Shown in pieces: positions 27,406-36,600 of a stretch of 64,000 bases of DNA (position 1 is its first letter; every line of letters begins with the position of its first letter). The stretch is from assembly GCF_003148905.1 (NCBI RefSeq), contig NZ_QGHC01000003.1, positions 310,001 to 374,000 on the forward strand. The letters run 5' to 3'. The DNA comes from Fulvimonas soli (GTDB taxonomy: Bacteria > Pseudomonadota > Gammaproteobacteria > Xanthomonadales > Rhodanobacteraceae). The notes below the pieces were generated by a model, which worked only from the letters and a program-made list of their open reading frames with translations, was not told the origin of the DNA and did not search any database. Position numbers and translations under genes: made by a program.

Positions 27406-27516
27406 CGTCATCCCAGCGCAGGCCGGGATCCAGCGTCGTTAGGGGTTGGGGAGAAGTCACTGGATGACCAGCCCTTCGGCTGTTGAAAAGCGCCTCCTGC
27501 TTTCGCAGGAATGACG
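27406..27516. repeat. Inverted intergenic repeat (CGTCAT...ATGACG)
   Basis: Outer arms CGTCATCCCAGC... and ...CAGGAATGACG close a region that includes the unit TGACCAGCCCTTCGGCTGTT and GAAAAGCGCC, almost identical to 23331-23392. Same general class as 11143-11260. It lies between the convergent epimerase and hemJ-like genes; nothing else is seen in the 243-base gap. Confidence 0.75.
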
Positions 27517-27556
27517 AGGGGATGGCCGGATCGACGGGCAGGTCGTGAATGGGTGC

Positions 27557-28015
27557 TCAAAACGGCTTGGCCAGCACCAGGTAGATCACGCCAAGCAGGA
27601 ACAGCAGCGGCACCTCGTTGAGCCAGCGCAGCGCCCGCGCCGAGGGCAGCGCGCCGCCGCGCTCGCTGCGCTTGAGCAGCCGACCCGCCCACACGAAGTA
27701 GACCAGCAGCAAGGCCACCAGGGTCAGCTTGGCGTCGATCCAGTGCAGCCCCGCAGTGACGTTGGGCAGCTTCGCGGGAAGGACCCGCCAGCCCTGCCAC
27801 AGCGCCAGTCCGAGCAGGAAGGCGATGCCGAACATGTTGTGGCCGAACTTGTACAGCCGGCGCCCCATCAGCTGCAGGCGGGCCTGCACCGCCGGCTCCC
27901 CTTGCGCCTCGGCCAGGTTCACCAGGATGCGCGGCAGGTAGAACACCGTGGCCATCCAGGCGATCACGAACAGCAGGTGGAAGGTCTTGATCCACAGGTA
28001 GAGCATCGCCGGCAT
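27557..28015 (-). CDS. hemJ: Protoporphyrinogen IX oxidase, HemJ/CopD-type membrane protein
   Basis: 152 residues (149 from the second ATG at 28006). Four transmembrane segments are seen, with WIKTFHLLFVIAWMATVFYL at the N-terminus followed directly by PRILVNL. The conserved His in the first helix, the RRLYKFGHNMFGIAF segment and HWIDAKLTLVALL match HemJ, which oxidises protoporphyrinogen IX to protoporphyrin IX in heme synthesis in bacteria lacking HemG/HemY. The family has been named CopD-like; copper resistance is unlikely here. Neither start has a good ribosome site. Confidence 0.85.
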   Translation of the reverse strand: MPAMLYLWIKTFHLLFVIAWMATVFYLPRILVNLAEAQGEPAVQARLQLMGRRLYKFGHNMFGIAFLLGLALWQGWRVLPAKLPNVTAGLHWIDAKLTLVALLLVYFVWAGRLLKRSERGGALPSARALRWLNEVPLLFLLGVIYLVLAKPF

Positions 28016-28080
28016 CCGCAGGAGTGGGTGCCGGCGATTCTGGCAGCAAACCGCGCGCGCTCAAACCGCCGCGGCGGCGG

Positions 28081-28908
28081 TCAGAAGCGCGCCCGCAGGT
28101 AGAGCGCCGGGCCGTCGGACTTCAGGTCGAGTCTGGCGGTGGCGTCGTCGTACTTCTTGTTGAGGTGCAGGCGCGAGGCCGAATACTCCAGGGCGAAGCC
28201 GACGTTCCGCCACGGGAACCACTCGACGCCCAGCGAGGCGTTCCAGATGTGGCCGTTCAGGTCGCCGCCGTTCTTCTTGACGCCGGACACGTCGGCGTAC
28301 ATGCGCCACTGGTCGTCGAAGGCGTGCCGCCAGCCCAGCGTGAGCATCGGCGCCCACTCGCTGTCGTCGTAGCCGGCCGAGGCGGAAGCGCTCTCGTCGC
28401 CCGCGTAGGCGGTGCCGCGGACGCGGAAGTCCACCTTGTAGTAGGCCGCGCCCAGGCCCACGCCGAACACGTCGCTCTCGTGGCCGAACCACCACTTGTA
28501 GGAAGCCGAGCCGAAGTCGTAGTTGACCGTGCCCTTGATGTGCGCCCCCACGCCCGTGCCCAGCGCGGGGATCGGCTGGTAATAGTTGCCGGTGCGGTCG
28601 CGGTGGATCTGGTAGTAGTCGAAGGAAAAGCCCTGGCTGTCGCCGAGCAGGAAGTCCGCCCGCACGCGCGGGTCGAGGCTGTGCTTCTTCAGCCCGAGGT
28701 CGTCCTCGAAATTGAGCTTGCCGTCGAGGCCCTCGTAGGCACCGCGGCCGTGCGCGGACAGGGTGGTGTCGTTGTTGGAATAGTAGCCGCCCAGCCACAG
28801 GCTGACGCGGTCGAGCGCGGGCGACTGCTGCGCCGCGGCGGCGGTGCTGGCGATGCCGAGCGTAACGGCGACGGCGACGGCGGAAGGACGGCGGGGGAAC
28901 GTCGGCAT
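28081..28908 (-). CDS. Outer-membrane beta-barrel protein of unknown function
   Basis: 275-residue exported protein. A signal peptide ends near ASTAAAAQ. The mature part alternates aromatic and polar residues in about ten amphipathic strands and ends with the outer-membrane signature Phe (PALYLRARF). Segments such as LGLKKHSLDPRVRADFLLG and YYQIHRDRTGNYYQ alternate turns and strands. No enzyme motif is visible and I do not recognise a named family; it may be a small porin-like or OmpA/OmpX-type barrel. Start MPTFPRRPSA chosen because it gives a proper signal peptide; an upstream ATG at 28968 would add 20 polar residues. Confidence 0.75.
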   Translation of the reverse strand: MPTFPRRPSAVAVAVTLGIASTAAAAQQSPALDRVSLWLGGYYSNNDTTLSAHGRGAYEGLDGKLNFEDDLGLKKHSLDPRVRADFLLGDSQGFSFDYYQIHRDRTGNYYQPIPALGTGVGAHIKGTVNYDFGSASYKWWFGHESDVFGVGLGAAYYKVDFRVRGTAYAGDESASASAGYDDSEWAPMLTLGWRHAFDDQWRMYADVSGVKKNGGDLNGHIWNASLGVEWFPWRNVGFALEYSASRLHLNKKYDDATARLDLKSDGPALYLRARF

Positions 28909-29037
28909 GGGGCGGCCTCGTGGTCGGTTTCTCGAAGTCGCCACTATCGCGGCCACGGAGTCGGCCATCCGTGAACGGCCCGCGCCCGCGCGTGGACGCG
29001 CGCTTGACGCACGTGATGCCGGCGTGGGGCCGCAAAC

Positions 29038-29066
29038 GCGAAGGCCACCCGACGGGTGGCCTTCGC
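29038..29066 (-). terminator. Terminator hairpin after tRNA-Val
   Basis: A perfect 13-bp stem (GCGAAGGCCACCC and its complement) with a 3-base loop lies nine bases after the tRNA 3' end on the minus strand. Only GTTTGC follows, so the U-run is short, but stem stability is high. Confidence 0.7.
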
Positions 29067-29074
29067 AATCGAGC

Positions 29075-29149
29075 TGGTGGGCGGTACAAGGATCGAACTT
29101 GTGACCCCTTCCATGTCAAGGAAGTGCTCTACCGCTGAGCTAACCGCCC
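29075..29149 (-). tRNA. tRNA-Val (anticodon GAC)
   Basis: 75 nt with encoded CCA. Acceptor stem GGGCGGT/ACCGCCC, D-arm GCTCAGCGGTAGAGC, anticodon arm CTTCCTTGACATGGAAG (anticodon GAC, decoding GUC/GUU) and T-arm with GTTCGATCC are all intact on the minus strand. It has its own promoter and terminator. Confidence 0.97.
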
Positions 29150-29186
29150 CTGCAGAAACCGCGCGGGCCTGCCGCGCGAGCCGCGC

Positions 29187-29215
29187 AGTATACGCGGGCG
29201 CCCGCCGGCCGGCAA
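29187..29215 (-). promoter_or_regulatory. Predicted promoter of tRNA-Val
   Basis: Minus strand: -35 TTGCCG (29215-29210), 17-base spacer, -10 TATACT (29192-29187). The following discriminator is purely GC (GCGCGG), the hallmark of stringently controlled stable-RNA promoters. It starts eight bases beyond the uvrB stop codon. Confidence 0.65.
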
Positions 29216-29222
29216 CTTCCGG

Positions 29223-31250
29223 TCAGCGCAGGGCCTTCTCGCGCAGCTGGTGGATCTGGTCGCGCAGCCGCGCCGCCTGCTCGAACTCCAGGTTCTGCGC
29301 GTGCTTGTACATCTGCGCCTCCAGCCTCCTGATGGCGGCGGCGGCCTGGGCCGGGTCGAGCGCCTCGTAGCCGGCGGCCGCCTCGGCCACCGCCCGGGCG
29401 CCCCCGCGTGCGCCCTTGCCGGCGCGCCCGCGCGCGGGCGCCTCGCTGCGCGCGCCCTCCATGATGTCGGCGATGCGCCGCACCACCGTCTGCGGGGTGA
29501 TGCCGTGGGCCTGGTTCCAGGCGATCTGCTTCTCGCGGCGGCGGTTGGTCTCGTCGATCGCGGCTTGCATCGAGCGGGTCACCTCGTCGGCGTAGAGGAT
29601 GGCCTTGCCGCGCACGTTGCGCGCCGCGCGGCCGATGGTCTGGATCAGCGAGCCGGTGGAGCGCAGGAAGCCCTCCTTGTCGGCGTCCAGGATCGCCACC
29701 AGCGACACCTCGGGCATGTCCAGGCCCTCGCGCAGCAGGTTGATGCCCACCAGCACGTCGAACTCGCCCAGGCGCAGGTCGCGGATGATCTCCGTGCGCT
29801 CCACCGTCTCGATGTCCGAGTGCAGGTAGCGCACCTTCACGTCGTGCTCGGCCAGGTAGTCGGTGAGGTTCTCGGCCATGCGCTTGGTCAGCGTGGTGAC
29901 CAGCACGCGGTCGCCCATCGCGATGCGCTTCTTCGCCTCGCCGAGCAGGTCGTCCACCTGGGTGCGCACCGGGCGCACCTCCACCTCCGGGTCGACCAGG
30001 CCGGTCGGGCGCACCACCAGCTCGACCACCGCGTCGCCGGATTTCTGCAGCTCGTACTCCCGCGGCGTGGCGGAGACGTAGATGGTGCGCGGCGCGCGTT
30101 GCTCCCATTCCTCGAAGCGCAGCGGGCGGTTGTCCATCGCCGAGGGCAGGCGGAAGCCGAACTCCACCAGCGTCTCCTTGCGCGAGCGGTCGCCCTTGTA
30201 CATGGCGCCCAGCTGCGGCACGGTGACGTGCGACTCGTCCACCACCAGCAGCGCATCCGGCGGCAGGTAGTCGAACAGGGTCGGCGGCGGCTCGCCGGGC
30301 GCGCGCCGGGTGAGGTGGCGCGAGTAGTTCTCGATGCCCTGGCAGTAGCCGACCTCGGCCATCATCTCGATGTCGAAGCGGGTGCGCTGGTCCAGCCGCT
30401 GCGCCTCCACCAGCTTGTTGTCGCGGTAGAGCTGCTCCAGCCGCTCGGCCAGCTCCAGCTTGATCGTCTCGATGGCGTTGAGCACGCTCTCGCGCGTGCT
30501 GGCGTAGTGCGTGCGCGGGTAGACCGTGTAGCGCTGCACCTTGCGCAGCGTCTCGCCGGTGAGCGGGTCGAACAGCGCCAGGTTCTCGATCTCGCCATCG
30601 AACAGCTCGATGCGCAGCGCCTCGGTCTCGTTCTCCGCCGGGAACACGTCGATCACCTCGCCGCGCACGCGGTAGGTGCCGCGGTGCAGCTCCATCTCGT
30701 TGCGGGTGTACTGCAGCTCGGTGAGCTGGCGGAGCAGCTGGCGCTGGTCCATGCGCTCGCCGATCGACAGGATCAGGCGCAGGCTGAGGTAGTCCTCCGG
30801 ATCGCCCAGGCCGTAGATCGCCGAGACGGTGGCCACGATCAGCGCGTCCCGGCGCGAGAGCAGCGCCTTGGTCGCGGCCAGGCGCATCTGCTCGATGTGG
30901 TCGTTGATCGAGGCGTCCTTCTCGATGTAGGTATCCGAGGCCACCACGTAGGCCTCGGGCTGGTAGTAGTCGTAGTAGCTGACGAAGTACTCCACCGCGT
31001 TGTGCGGGAAGAACTCCTTGAACTCGCCATACAGCTGCGCCGCCAGCGTCTTGTTCGGCGCCAGCACGATGGTCGGGCGCTGGATGCGCTCGATCACGTT
31101 GGCGATGGTGAAGGTCTTGCCCGAGCCGGTGACGCCGAGCAGGGTCTGCGCCGCCAGGCCGGCCTCGAAGCCCTCGGTCAGGCGCTCGATCGCCTGCGGC
31201 TGGTCGCCGGACGGCTTGTAGGGGGCGACGAGCTGGAAACGGTCGGTCAT
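29223..31250 (-). CDS. uvrB: Excinuclease ABC subunit B
   Basis: 675 residues (E. coli 673). Damage-verifying helicase of nucleotide excision repair, loaded by UvrA and recruiting UvrC. Walker A GVTGSGKT, the beta-hairpin [18 protein letters not shown] (motif II), helicase motifs [17 protein letters not shown] and [12 protein letters not shown], and the C-terminal UVR motif ([20 protein letters not shown]) are all present. Start at ATG 31250 by family alignment; an in-frame GTG at 31301 lies inside a palindrome and is rejected. That 23-bp palindrome, 42-64 bases upstream, could be an operator, though it is not a standard LexA box. Confidence 0.98.
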   Translation of the reverse strand: MTDRFQLVAPYKPSGDQPQAIERLTEGFEAGLAAQTLLGVTGSGKTFTIANVIERIQRPTIVLAPNKTLAAQLYGEFKEFFPHNAVEYFVSYYDYYQPEAYVVASDTYIEKDASINDHIEQMRLAATKALLSRRDALIVATVSAIYGLGDPEDYLSLRLILSIGERMDQRQLLRQLTELQYTRNEMELHRGTYRVRGEVIDVFPAENETEALRIELFDGEIENLALFDPLTGETLRKVQRYTVYPRTHYASTRESVLNAIETIKLELAERLEQLYRDNKLVEAQRLDQRTRFDIEMMAEVGYCQGIENYSRHLTRRAPGEPPPTLFDYLPPDALLVVDESHVTVPQLGAMYKGDRSRKETLVEFGFRLPSAMDNRPLRFEEWEQRAPRTIYVSATPREYELQKSGDAVVELVVRPTGLVDPEVEVRPVRTQVDDLLGEAKKRIAMGDRVLVTTLTKRMAENLTDYLAEHDVKVRYLHSDIETVERTEIIRDLRLGEFDVLVGINLLREGLDMPEVSLVAILDADKEGFLRSTGSLIQTIGRAARNVRGKAILYADEVTRSMQAAIDETNRRREKQIAWNQAHGITPQTVVRRIADIMEGARSEAPARGRAGKGARGGARAVAEAAAGYEALDPAQAAAAIRRLEAQMYKHAQNLEFEQAARLRDQIHQLREKALR

Positions 31251-31291
31251 GTCGGCGGATATGCGGGCACGGGACTGCAGTTTAAATCGCC

Positions 31292-31314
31292 CTGCTGACA
31301 CCTCCTGTCAGCAG
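31292..31314. promoter_or_regulatory. Perfect 9-bp inverted repeat upstream of uvrB
   Basis: Half-sites CTGCTGACA and TGTCAGCAG are separated by CCTCC. It lies between divergent uvrB (start 31250) and the pseudopilin gene (start 31400). Symmetry and position suit a dimeric repressor; the CTG...CAG ends recall LexA sites but the spacing differs from the CTG-N10-CAG rule. Function is inference. Confidence 0.4.
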
Positions 31315-31399
31315 ACACCCACACATCCTCGACGCCTCGGCCGCTCCAGGGCAACCGCGGCGGCGCCTAGCATCCCCGCACCGCACAGGGAGAAGTGCC

Positions 31400-31927
31400 A
31401 TGCGCCGGGGATACGGACCGTCCCGCCCGCCACGCGGGCTGACCCTGATCGAACAGCTGATGGCGCTGGCCATCGCCGCCGTGCTGGCCTGCGTGGCCGC
31501 GCCGCCGATGCTCTCGCTGGCCGGCCGCTACCGGCGGCAGTCCGCGCAGTCGGACCTGGTCGCCGCGCTCGGCTACGCCCGCGAGGCGGCCGTGCGCCGC
31601 CAGCGCCCGGTGCTCGTCTGCCCCAGCCGGGACGGCCGCCAATGCAGCGAGGACACGCGGTGGGAAGGCGGCTGGCTGCTGGGCGAGGACCGCGACCACG
31701 ACGGCCAGGTCGACGAAGCGCTGCGCGTCGGGCAGGGCTATGCCGGCATCGTCATCCGCAGCACGGCCGGGCGGCGCAGCGTGCGCTTCCGGCCCGACGG
31801 CAGCGCCGCGGGCAGCAACCTGACCCTGCTGTTCTGCCCGGCCGGATCGGCGCAGGCCGACTCGCGGGTGATCGTCTCCAACGCGGGCCGGATCCGCACC
31901 GAGCGCACGGCGGAAAGCTGCCTGTAG
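31400..31927 (+). CDS. GspH/FimT-family pseudopilin
   Basis: 175-residue type IV pilin-like protein. A short basic leader is followed by the prepilin peptidase site in PRG|LTLIEQLMALAIAA (cleavage after Gly13, Glu at +5) and a hydrophobic helix. The C-terminal GspH domain carries SDLVAALGYAREAAVRRQRP and a terminal Cys pair region (CPSRDGRQC, FCPAGS, ESCL). It would be a minor pseudopilin of type IV pili or type II secretion. No other pilus gene is adjacent, so it is an orphan. AGGGAGA lies seven bases upstream of the ATG. Confidence 0.88.
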   Translation: MRRGYGPSRPPRGLTLIEQLMALAIAAVLACVAAPPMLSLAGRYRRQSAQSDLVAALGYAREAAVRRQRPVLVCPSRDGRQCSEDTRWEGGWLLGEDRDHDGQVDEALRVGQGYAGIVIRSTAGRRSVRFRPDGSAAGSNLTLLFCPAGSAQADSRVIVSNAGRIRTERTAESCL

Positions 31928-31935
31928 CGCCCATG

Positions 31936-31962
31936 AAAAAGGCCCCGCATCGCTGCGAGGCC
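31936..31962 (-). terminator. Intrinsic terminator after tRNA-Asn
   Basis: Minus strand: GGCCTCGCA, loop GCGA, TGCGGGGCC (one U-G pair), then TTTTTC. It begins seven bases after the tRNA 3' end. It also lies just beyond the pseudopilin stop on the opposite strand. Confidence 0.85.
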
Positions 31963-31969
31963 TCGAAGA

Positions 31970-32046
31970 TGGCGCCCGATGTTGGACTCGAACCAACGAC
32001 CCCCTGATTAACAGTCAAGTGCTCTAACCAGCTGAGCTAATCGGGC
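31970..32046 (-). tRNA. tRNA-Asn (anticodon GTT)
   Basis: 77 nt with encoded CCA. Acceptor stem GCCCGAT/ATCGGGC, D-arm GCTCAGCTGGTTAGAGC, anticodon loop CTGTTAA (anticodon GTT) and T-arm GTTGGTTCGAGTCCAAC are intact on the minus strand. Terminator and promoter flank it. Confidence 0.97.
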
Positions 32047-32060
32047 GGGGTGAGTTGGAT

Positions 32061-32089
32061 AGTTTGAATAGTGGCCCCTGGCCTGTCAA
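32061..32089 (-). promoter_or_regulatory. Predicted promoter of tRNA-Asn
   Basis: Minus strand: perfect -35 TTGACA (32089-32084), 17-base spacer, -10-like CAAACT (32066-32061), about 14 bases before the tRNA 5' end. The -10 is a weak match; a TATTCA a few bases upstream is an alternative with short spacing. Confidence 0.45.
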
Positions 32090-32114
32090 GCCGACGGCGC
32101 CTGCCCCGGCCCGC

Positions 32115-33518
32115 TCAGGCGCCGGTGAGCACCCGGTAGCAGGGCACGTAGGCCGTGCCGCCCGGCAGCTTCATCCGCTGCTGGTCGACGAAGGCCTGCA
32201 GCAGGCTGTCCAGCGCGCGCATGATCGCCGGGTCGCCGTCGATCTCGAACGGGCCGTACTGCTCGATCGCGCGCACGCCCTCCTCCTTCACGTTGCCGGC
32301 GACGATGCCGGAGAAGGCGCGCCGCAGGTCGGCGGCCAGCTCGTGGCGTGGGCGGTCGCGGTGGATGGCCAGGCCGCGCATCGCCTCGTGGGTGGGACGG
32401 AACGGCAGCTGGAACGCATAGGGAATGTTGAGCGCCCAGTTGAAGAAGAAGGCGTCCTTGTTGTCCAGGCGGTAGTTGCGCACCTTGTCGACGCCCTTGA
32501 CCATCGACCGCGCCACCGCCGCCGGATCGTCGACGACGATCTGGTAGTGCTGGGCCACCTCGTCGCCCAGGGCCAGCCGCAGGAAGCGGTCGATCTGCTC
32601 GAAATACCCCGCCGACTGCGTCGGTCCGGTGAAGATCAGCGGGAACGGCACGCCGGCGTTGTCCGGGTGCAGCAGGATGCCGAGCAGGTAGAGGATCTCC
32701 TCCGCCGTGCCCACGCCGCCGGGGAACACGATGATGCCGTGGCCCGTGCGCACGAACGCCTCCAGGCGCTTCTCGATGTCCGGCATGATCACCAGCTGGT
32801 TGACGATCGGGTTGGGCGATTCGGCGGCGATGATGCCCGGCTCGGTGATGCCGATGTAGCGGTTGCTGCGCCGGCGCTGCTTGGCGTGCGCGATGGTGGC
32901 GCCCTTCATCGGGCCCTTCATCGCCCCCGGACCGCAGCCGGTGCAGATGTCCATGCCGCGCAGGCCGAGCTGGTAGCCCACCTGCTTGGTGTACTCGTAC
33001 TCGTCGCGCGAGATCGAGTGGCCGCCCCAGCACACTACCAGGTTGGGATCGATCTGCGGTTTGAGGATGCGCGCATTGCGCAGGATCTCGAACACCGCGT
33101 GGGTGATGCCCACCGAGTCGTCCAGGTCGAACGTGCCCTGCTGCAGCTGGTTGGACACGTAGACGATGTCGCGCACCACCGCCACCAGCAGCTCGTTGAT
33201 GCCGCGGATGATCTGGCCGTCGACGAAGGCCTGCGCCGGCGCGTGGCTCAGCTCGATCTTGATGCCGCGGTCCTGCTGCAGCACCTGGATGTCGAAGTCG
33301 GGATACTGCTCGAACATCGAGCGCGGATCGTCGCTGATGCTGCCCGAGGTGAGCACCGCCAGCGCGCAGCGGCGCAGCAGCGCGTGCAGACCGGAGCCGC
33401 TGGCGTCGCGCAGCCTCGCCACCTCGTTGCGCGAGAGGATGTCCAGGCCGCCGGCGGGCGAGATGCGCGCGCTGACCGTGGCCGCCTTGCCGGCCACGCC
33501 GGCGCGAATAGCGTTCAT
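32115..33518 (-). CDS. ppnN: Pyrimidine/purine nucleotide 5'-monophosphate nucleosidase (YgdH/LOG family)
   Basis: 467 residues (E. coli PpnN 454). Hydrolyses nucleoside 5'-monophosphates to base and ribose-5-phosphate; in E. coli it is activated by (p)ppGpp. The central LOG/Rossmann domain has CWGGHSISRDEYEYTK, GMDICTGCGPGAMKGPMKGA and the nucleotide motif FPGGVGTAEEILY. The N-terminal (YPDFDIQVLQQDRGIKIEL) and C-terminal (HELAADLRRAFSGIVAGNVK) extensions match the PpnN subgroup and distinguish it from short cytokinin-activating LOG proteins. AGGAGA lies ten bases upstream of the ATG. Confidence 0.95.
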   Translation of the reverse strand: MNAIRAGVAGKAATVSARISPAGGLDILSRNEVARLRDASGSGLHALLRRCALAVLTSGSISDDPRSMFEQYPDFDIQVLQQDRGIKIELSHAPAQAFVDGQIIRGINELLVAVVRDIVYVSNQLQQGTFDLDDSVGITHAVFEILRNARILKPQIDPNLVVCWGGHSISRDEYEYTKQVGYQLGLRGMDICTGCGPGAMKGPMKGATIAHAKQRRRSNRYIGITEPGIIAAESPNPIVNQLVIMPDIEKRLEAFVRTGHGIIVFPGGVGTAEEILYLLGILLHPDNAGVPFPLIFTGPTQSAGYFEQIDRFLRLALGDEVAQHYQIVVDDPAAVARSMVKGVDKVRNYRLDNKDAFFFNWALNIPYAFQLPFRPTHEAMRGLAIHRDRPRHELAADLRRAFSGIVAGNVKEEGVRAIEQYGPFEIDGDPAIMRALDSLLQAFVDQQRMKLPGGTAYVPCYRVLTGA

Positions 33519-33616
33519 TCGGATGAATCTCCTGCCGCTGACGGTGCCGCTGCCTCATGCAGGGCCGTGGCGGACCGCCTAGCTTCCCGCGCCGGCCGGG
33601 CGGGGTCAAGGCAACG

Positions 33617-33647
33617 AAAAAAAGCCGGCGCCCTTGCGGGCGCCGGC
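33617..33647 (-). terminator. Intrinsic terminator of the second TonB-receptor gene
   Basis: Minus strand: perfect 10-bp stem GCCGGCGCCC / GGGCGCCGGC, loop GCAA, followed by seven T residues, 27 bases after the receptor stop codon. Confidence 0.93.
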
Positions 33648-33673
33648 CAGAGCGGTCGAAGCCGGGTGGCGGT

Positions 33674-36600
33674 TTAGAACGTGTACTTCACCGTCAGCAG
33701 CACGGACCAGCGCTGCATCAGGTCGTCGTTGTTGTTGATGTACACCGGCACCGCCTGCGGGCTGTAGTTGCCCGCCTTGTTGATGTACGTGCTGCAGGAC
33801 GTGGTCTTGCCGCCGCAGGTGATGTCGTAGATGTACTTGCCGGTCGCCGGATCGACGCCGTAGAAGTCGGCCAGCGCACGGCCGCCCGGGAACGTCTCGC
33901 GCTTCTCGATGCCCCACTTCTTGTTCAGCAGGTTCGTGAAGTTGTAGACGTCGAGCTTGATGACGCCCTTGTTGCCCTTGAAGATGCCCGGGATCTCCTG
34001 GCTGAAGCTCAGGTCGATCTGGTTGATCCAGCCCGCGCGGTCGCCGTTGCGGCCGGCGATCTCGCCCTGGCGGTCCTTCAGGTAGTCGTTGTGCTGGATG
34101 TAGTCGTAGAACTCCTGGATCAGCTTCGGATCGGTCCCGGGACGGAACTCCACCTCGCCCTGGCGCGGCACGTAGACCAGATCGTTGACGTAGCCGTCGC
34201 CGTTGGCGTCGTTGCCGAACGACCAGCTGTACGGCGCCGCGGAATGGCCGTCGTAGAAGATGCTGGCGCTGGTGGCGTAGTCGCCGAAGAAGCGGTGCTG
34301 CCAGGTCAGCGAGGCGATCACGCGCTTCGGAATCGAGTAGTTCGACGTGCTGGCGACGTTCTCGTTCGGGTTGGTGACGTAGTTGTAGCGCCAGTTGGAG
34401 AGCGCCACGCTGGACGTGCCCGGGTTGACCTCGGTCGAGCGGCTCCAGGTGAAGCCGACCATGCCGGACCAGTCGTCCGAGAACGGCTTCTTCAGCGAGA
34501 GCGCCAGGCTGTCCGCCTTGCCGCGGCTGGTGTTGGCCAGGTTGATGACGTCGTTGAAGGCCGGGTTGGCATTGACGCGCGTCACCTGCCCGGTGGCCTT
34601 GGGATTCGAATCCGGCAGCTTGTAGTAGCTATAACGGCCGTCCGGCAGCACGCCATTCGGAGCGCCCAGGTTCAGGTGCTGATACCAGATCGCGTCGCGC
34701 TGCTTGATGTGCTCGTAGTCGACCGTGGCGATCAGGCCCCACCACGGCAGCTCCTTGTCGAAGCCCAGGGTGAACTTCCAGGCGCTCGGCATGCGGAAGC
34801 CGGGCTCCACCGTGTTCACCGTCATCTTGCCCGCGCCGGCCACGCCGTCGTTCTGGTTGTGCGCGTCGGGGCTGAACGGCGTGTTCGCGCTGGAGCAGGA
34901 CTTCGAGGTGGTGCCGCAGACATACTGCGTCTGCGTCACGCCCGAGTTGGAGAAGATGTTGCCGATCCACACGCCCGGCGGGTTGGCGATGAACAGGCCC
35001 GCGCCGCCGCGCAGCTGGGTCATGTGCTCGGTGTCGAAGTTGTAGTTGAACGACATGCGCGGCTGGACCACGCGGTTGCCGTTGATCGTGGTCTGGTTGC
35101 TGCGGCCATAGCCGCCCGTCGCCACGCCCTGCGCGTTGACGCCCGCCGGCAGCGCGAAGGTCGCGTTGTAGAGCGGCTTGTCGTCCATCAGCGGGATGTC
35201 GACGCGCACGCCGTACTGCACCGACAGGTTGTTGGTGACCTGCCAGGTATCCTGCAGGAACACGCCCCACTGGTTGATCTTGTAGTTCGCCGCCACGTCG
35301 CTCAGCGACAGGCCGTCGGCCGGACGGTAGTAGTAGTACTGGTAGTAGTAGCCGTTCAGGAAGTTCTGCAGGCCGGTGTTGCCGTTGCCGTCCTCGAAGG
35401 TGTAGCTGCCGAAGGCGTTCTGCAGGAACAGGTTGTAGTACTTGTCGCGCTCGAAGTCGAAGCCGCCCTTGATGGTGTGGTCGCCGGCGTAGTAGGTGCC
35501 AGCCCAGGCGAAGTTCAGCGTCTTCACCTTCAGCACGTTGGCCTGGCTGGAGTACTCGGTGCCGAACTCCACCGCCGGACCGCCGTACTGCTCGGGATAC
35601 ACGGTGATGTCGGGCATGTCCACGCCGTTGTACGGGCCGCGGTTCTGGTCGAAGTCGGCATACGAGACGGTGGTGTCGGTGGAGAAGCTGTCCGACCAGT
35701 CGTCGTAGAAGTGCAGCGCGTAGCTCTTGTTGTCCACGGCCGTCTTGTACCAGCCGCTGGACAGCACCAGCTTGGTGGTGCTGCCGGTGATGATCGGCTT
35801 GGTTTCCTTGGTCTCGCTGTAGGTGAAGCTGGCGCGGTGGTTGTCGGTGATGTTCCAGTCGATCTTGCCCAGGTAGCGCTTGTCCTCCAGGTTGGAGTTG
35901 CCGCCGCCCACCGAGCCGAGGTCCTGGGTGATGCCCACCGCCTTGGCCGCGTCGCGGATCTGCTGCACCTGCGCCGAGGTCAGGTCGGCGATCGGGCTGC
36001 CCGCGCCGGAATCCTCCGGGCCGTAGGGGCTGCCCGACCCCACCTGCACGCTCTTCTCCACCGCGGCGAAGAAGAACAGCTTGTCCTTGATGATCGGGCC
36101 GCCGACCGTGGCGCCGCCGGTCCACTGGCGGTCGAAGCCCTGGTACTTGGCGTCGCTCTGGTTCTTGCCGATCATGTTCTGGTTCTGGAACGCGTAGTAC
36201 ACGGAACCGTGGAAGTCGTTGGTGCCGCTCTTGGTCACCGCGTTCACGGTGGCGCCCAGGCCGCGGCGGGTCGCCACGTCGTAGTTGGCGGTCGAGATGT
36301 TGTATTCCTCGATCGTGTCCTGCGAGATCGGCGTGCCCAGGGTCGGCAGGCCGTTCGCGTTCAGGCCGAACGGGTCGTTCGCGCTGACCGAGTCGACGGT
36401 GATGTTGTTGTAGCGGCTGTTCTGGCCCACCGCCGAGATCTCGCCGCGCTCGCGGTCGGAGATCACCACGCGCGGGTCGAGGCGCACGATGTTCTGGATC
36501 GAGCGGCCCGGGGTCGGGGTCGACTCGATCTCGCGGCGCGACACGTTGGTGGCGATGCCCTTGTTGTCCGGGGTGAACACCTGCGACAACGCGTTGGCCG

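Noticed and set aside
31251-31301. GTG start for uvrB at 31301
   Set aside because: GGAG abuts the GTG with no spacing and the extra 17 residues are not conserved; it lies within the palindrome.
31292-31314. Canonical LexA box before uvrB
   Set aside because: Half-sites are not CTGT-N8-ACAG, and the CTG-to-CAG spacing is 11, so it was kept only as an unassigned palindrome.
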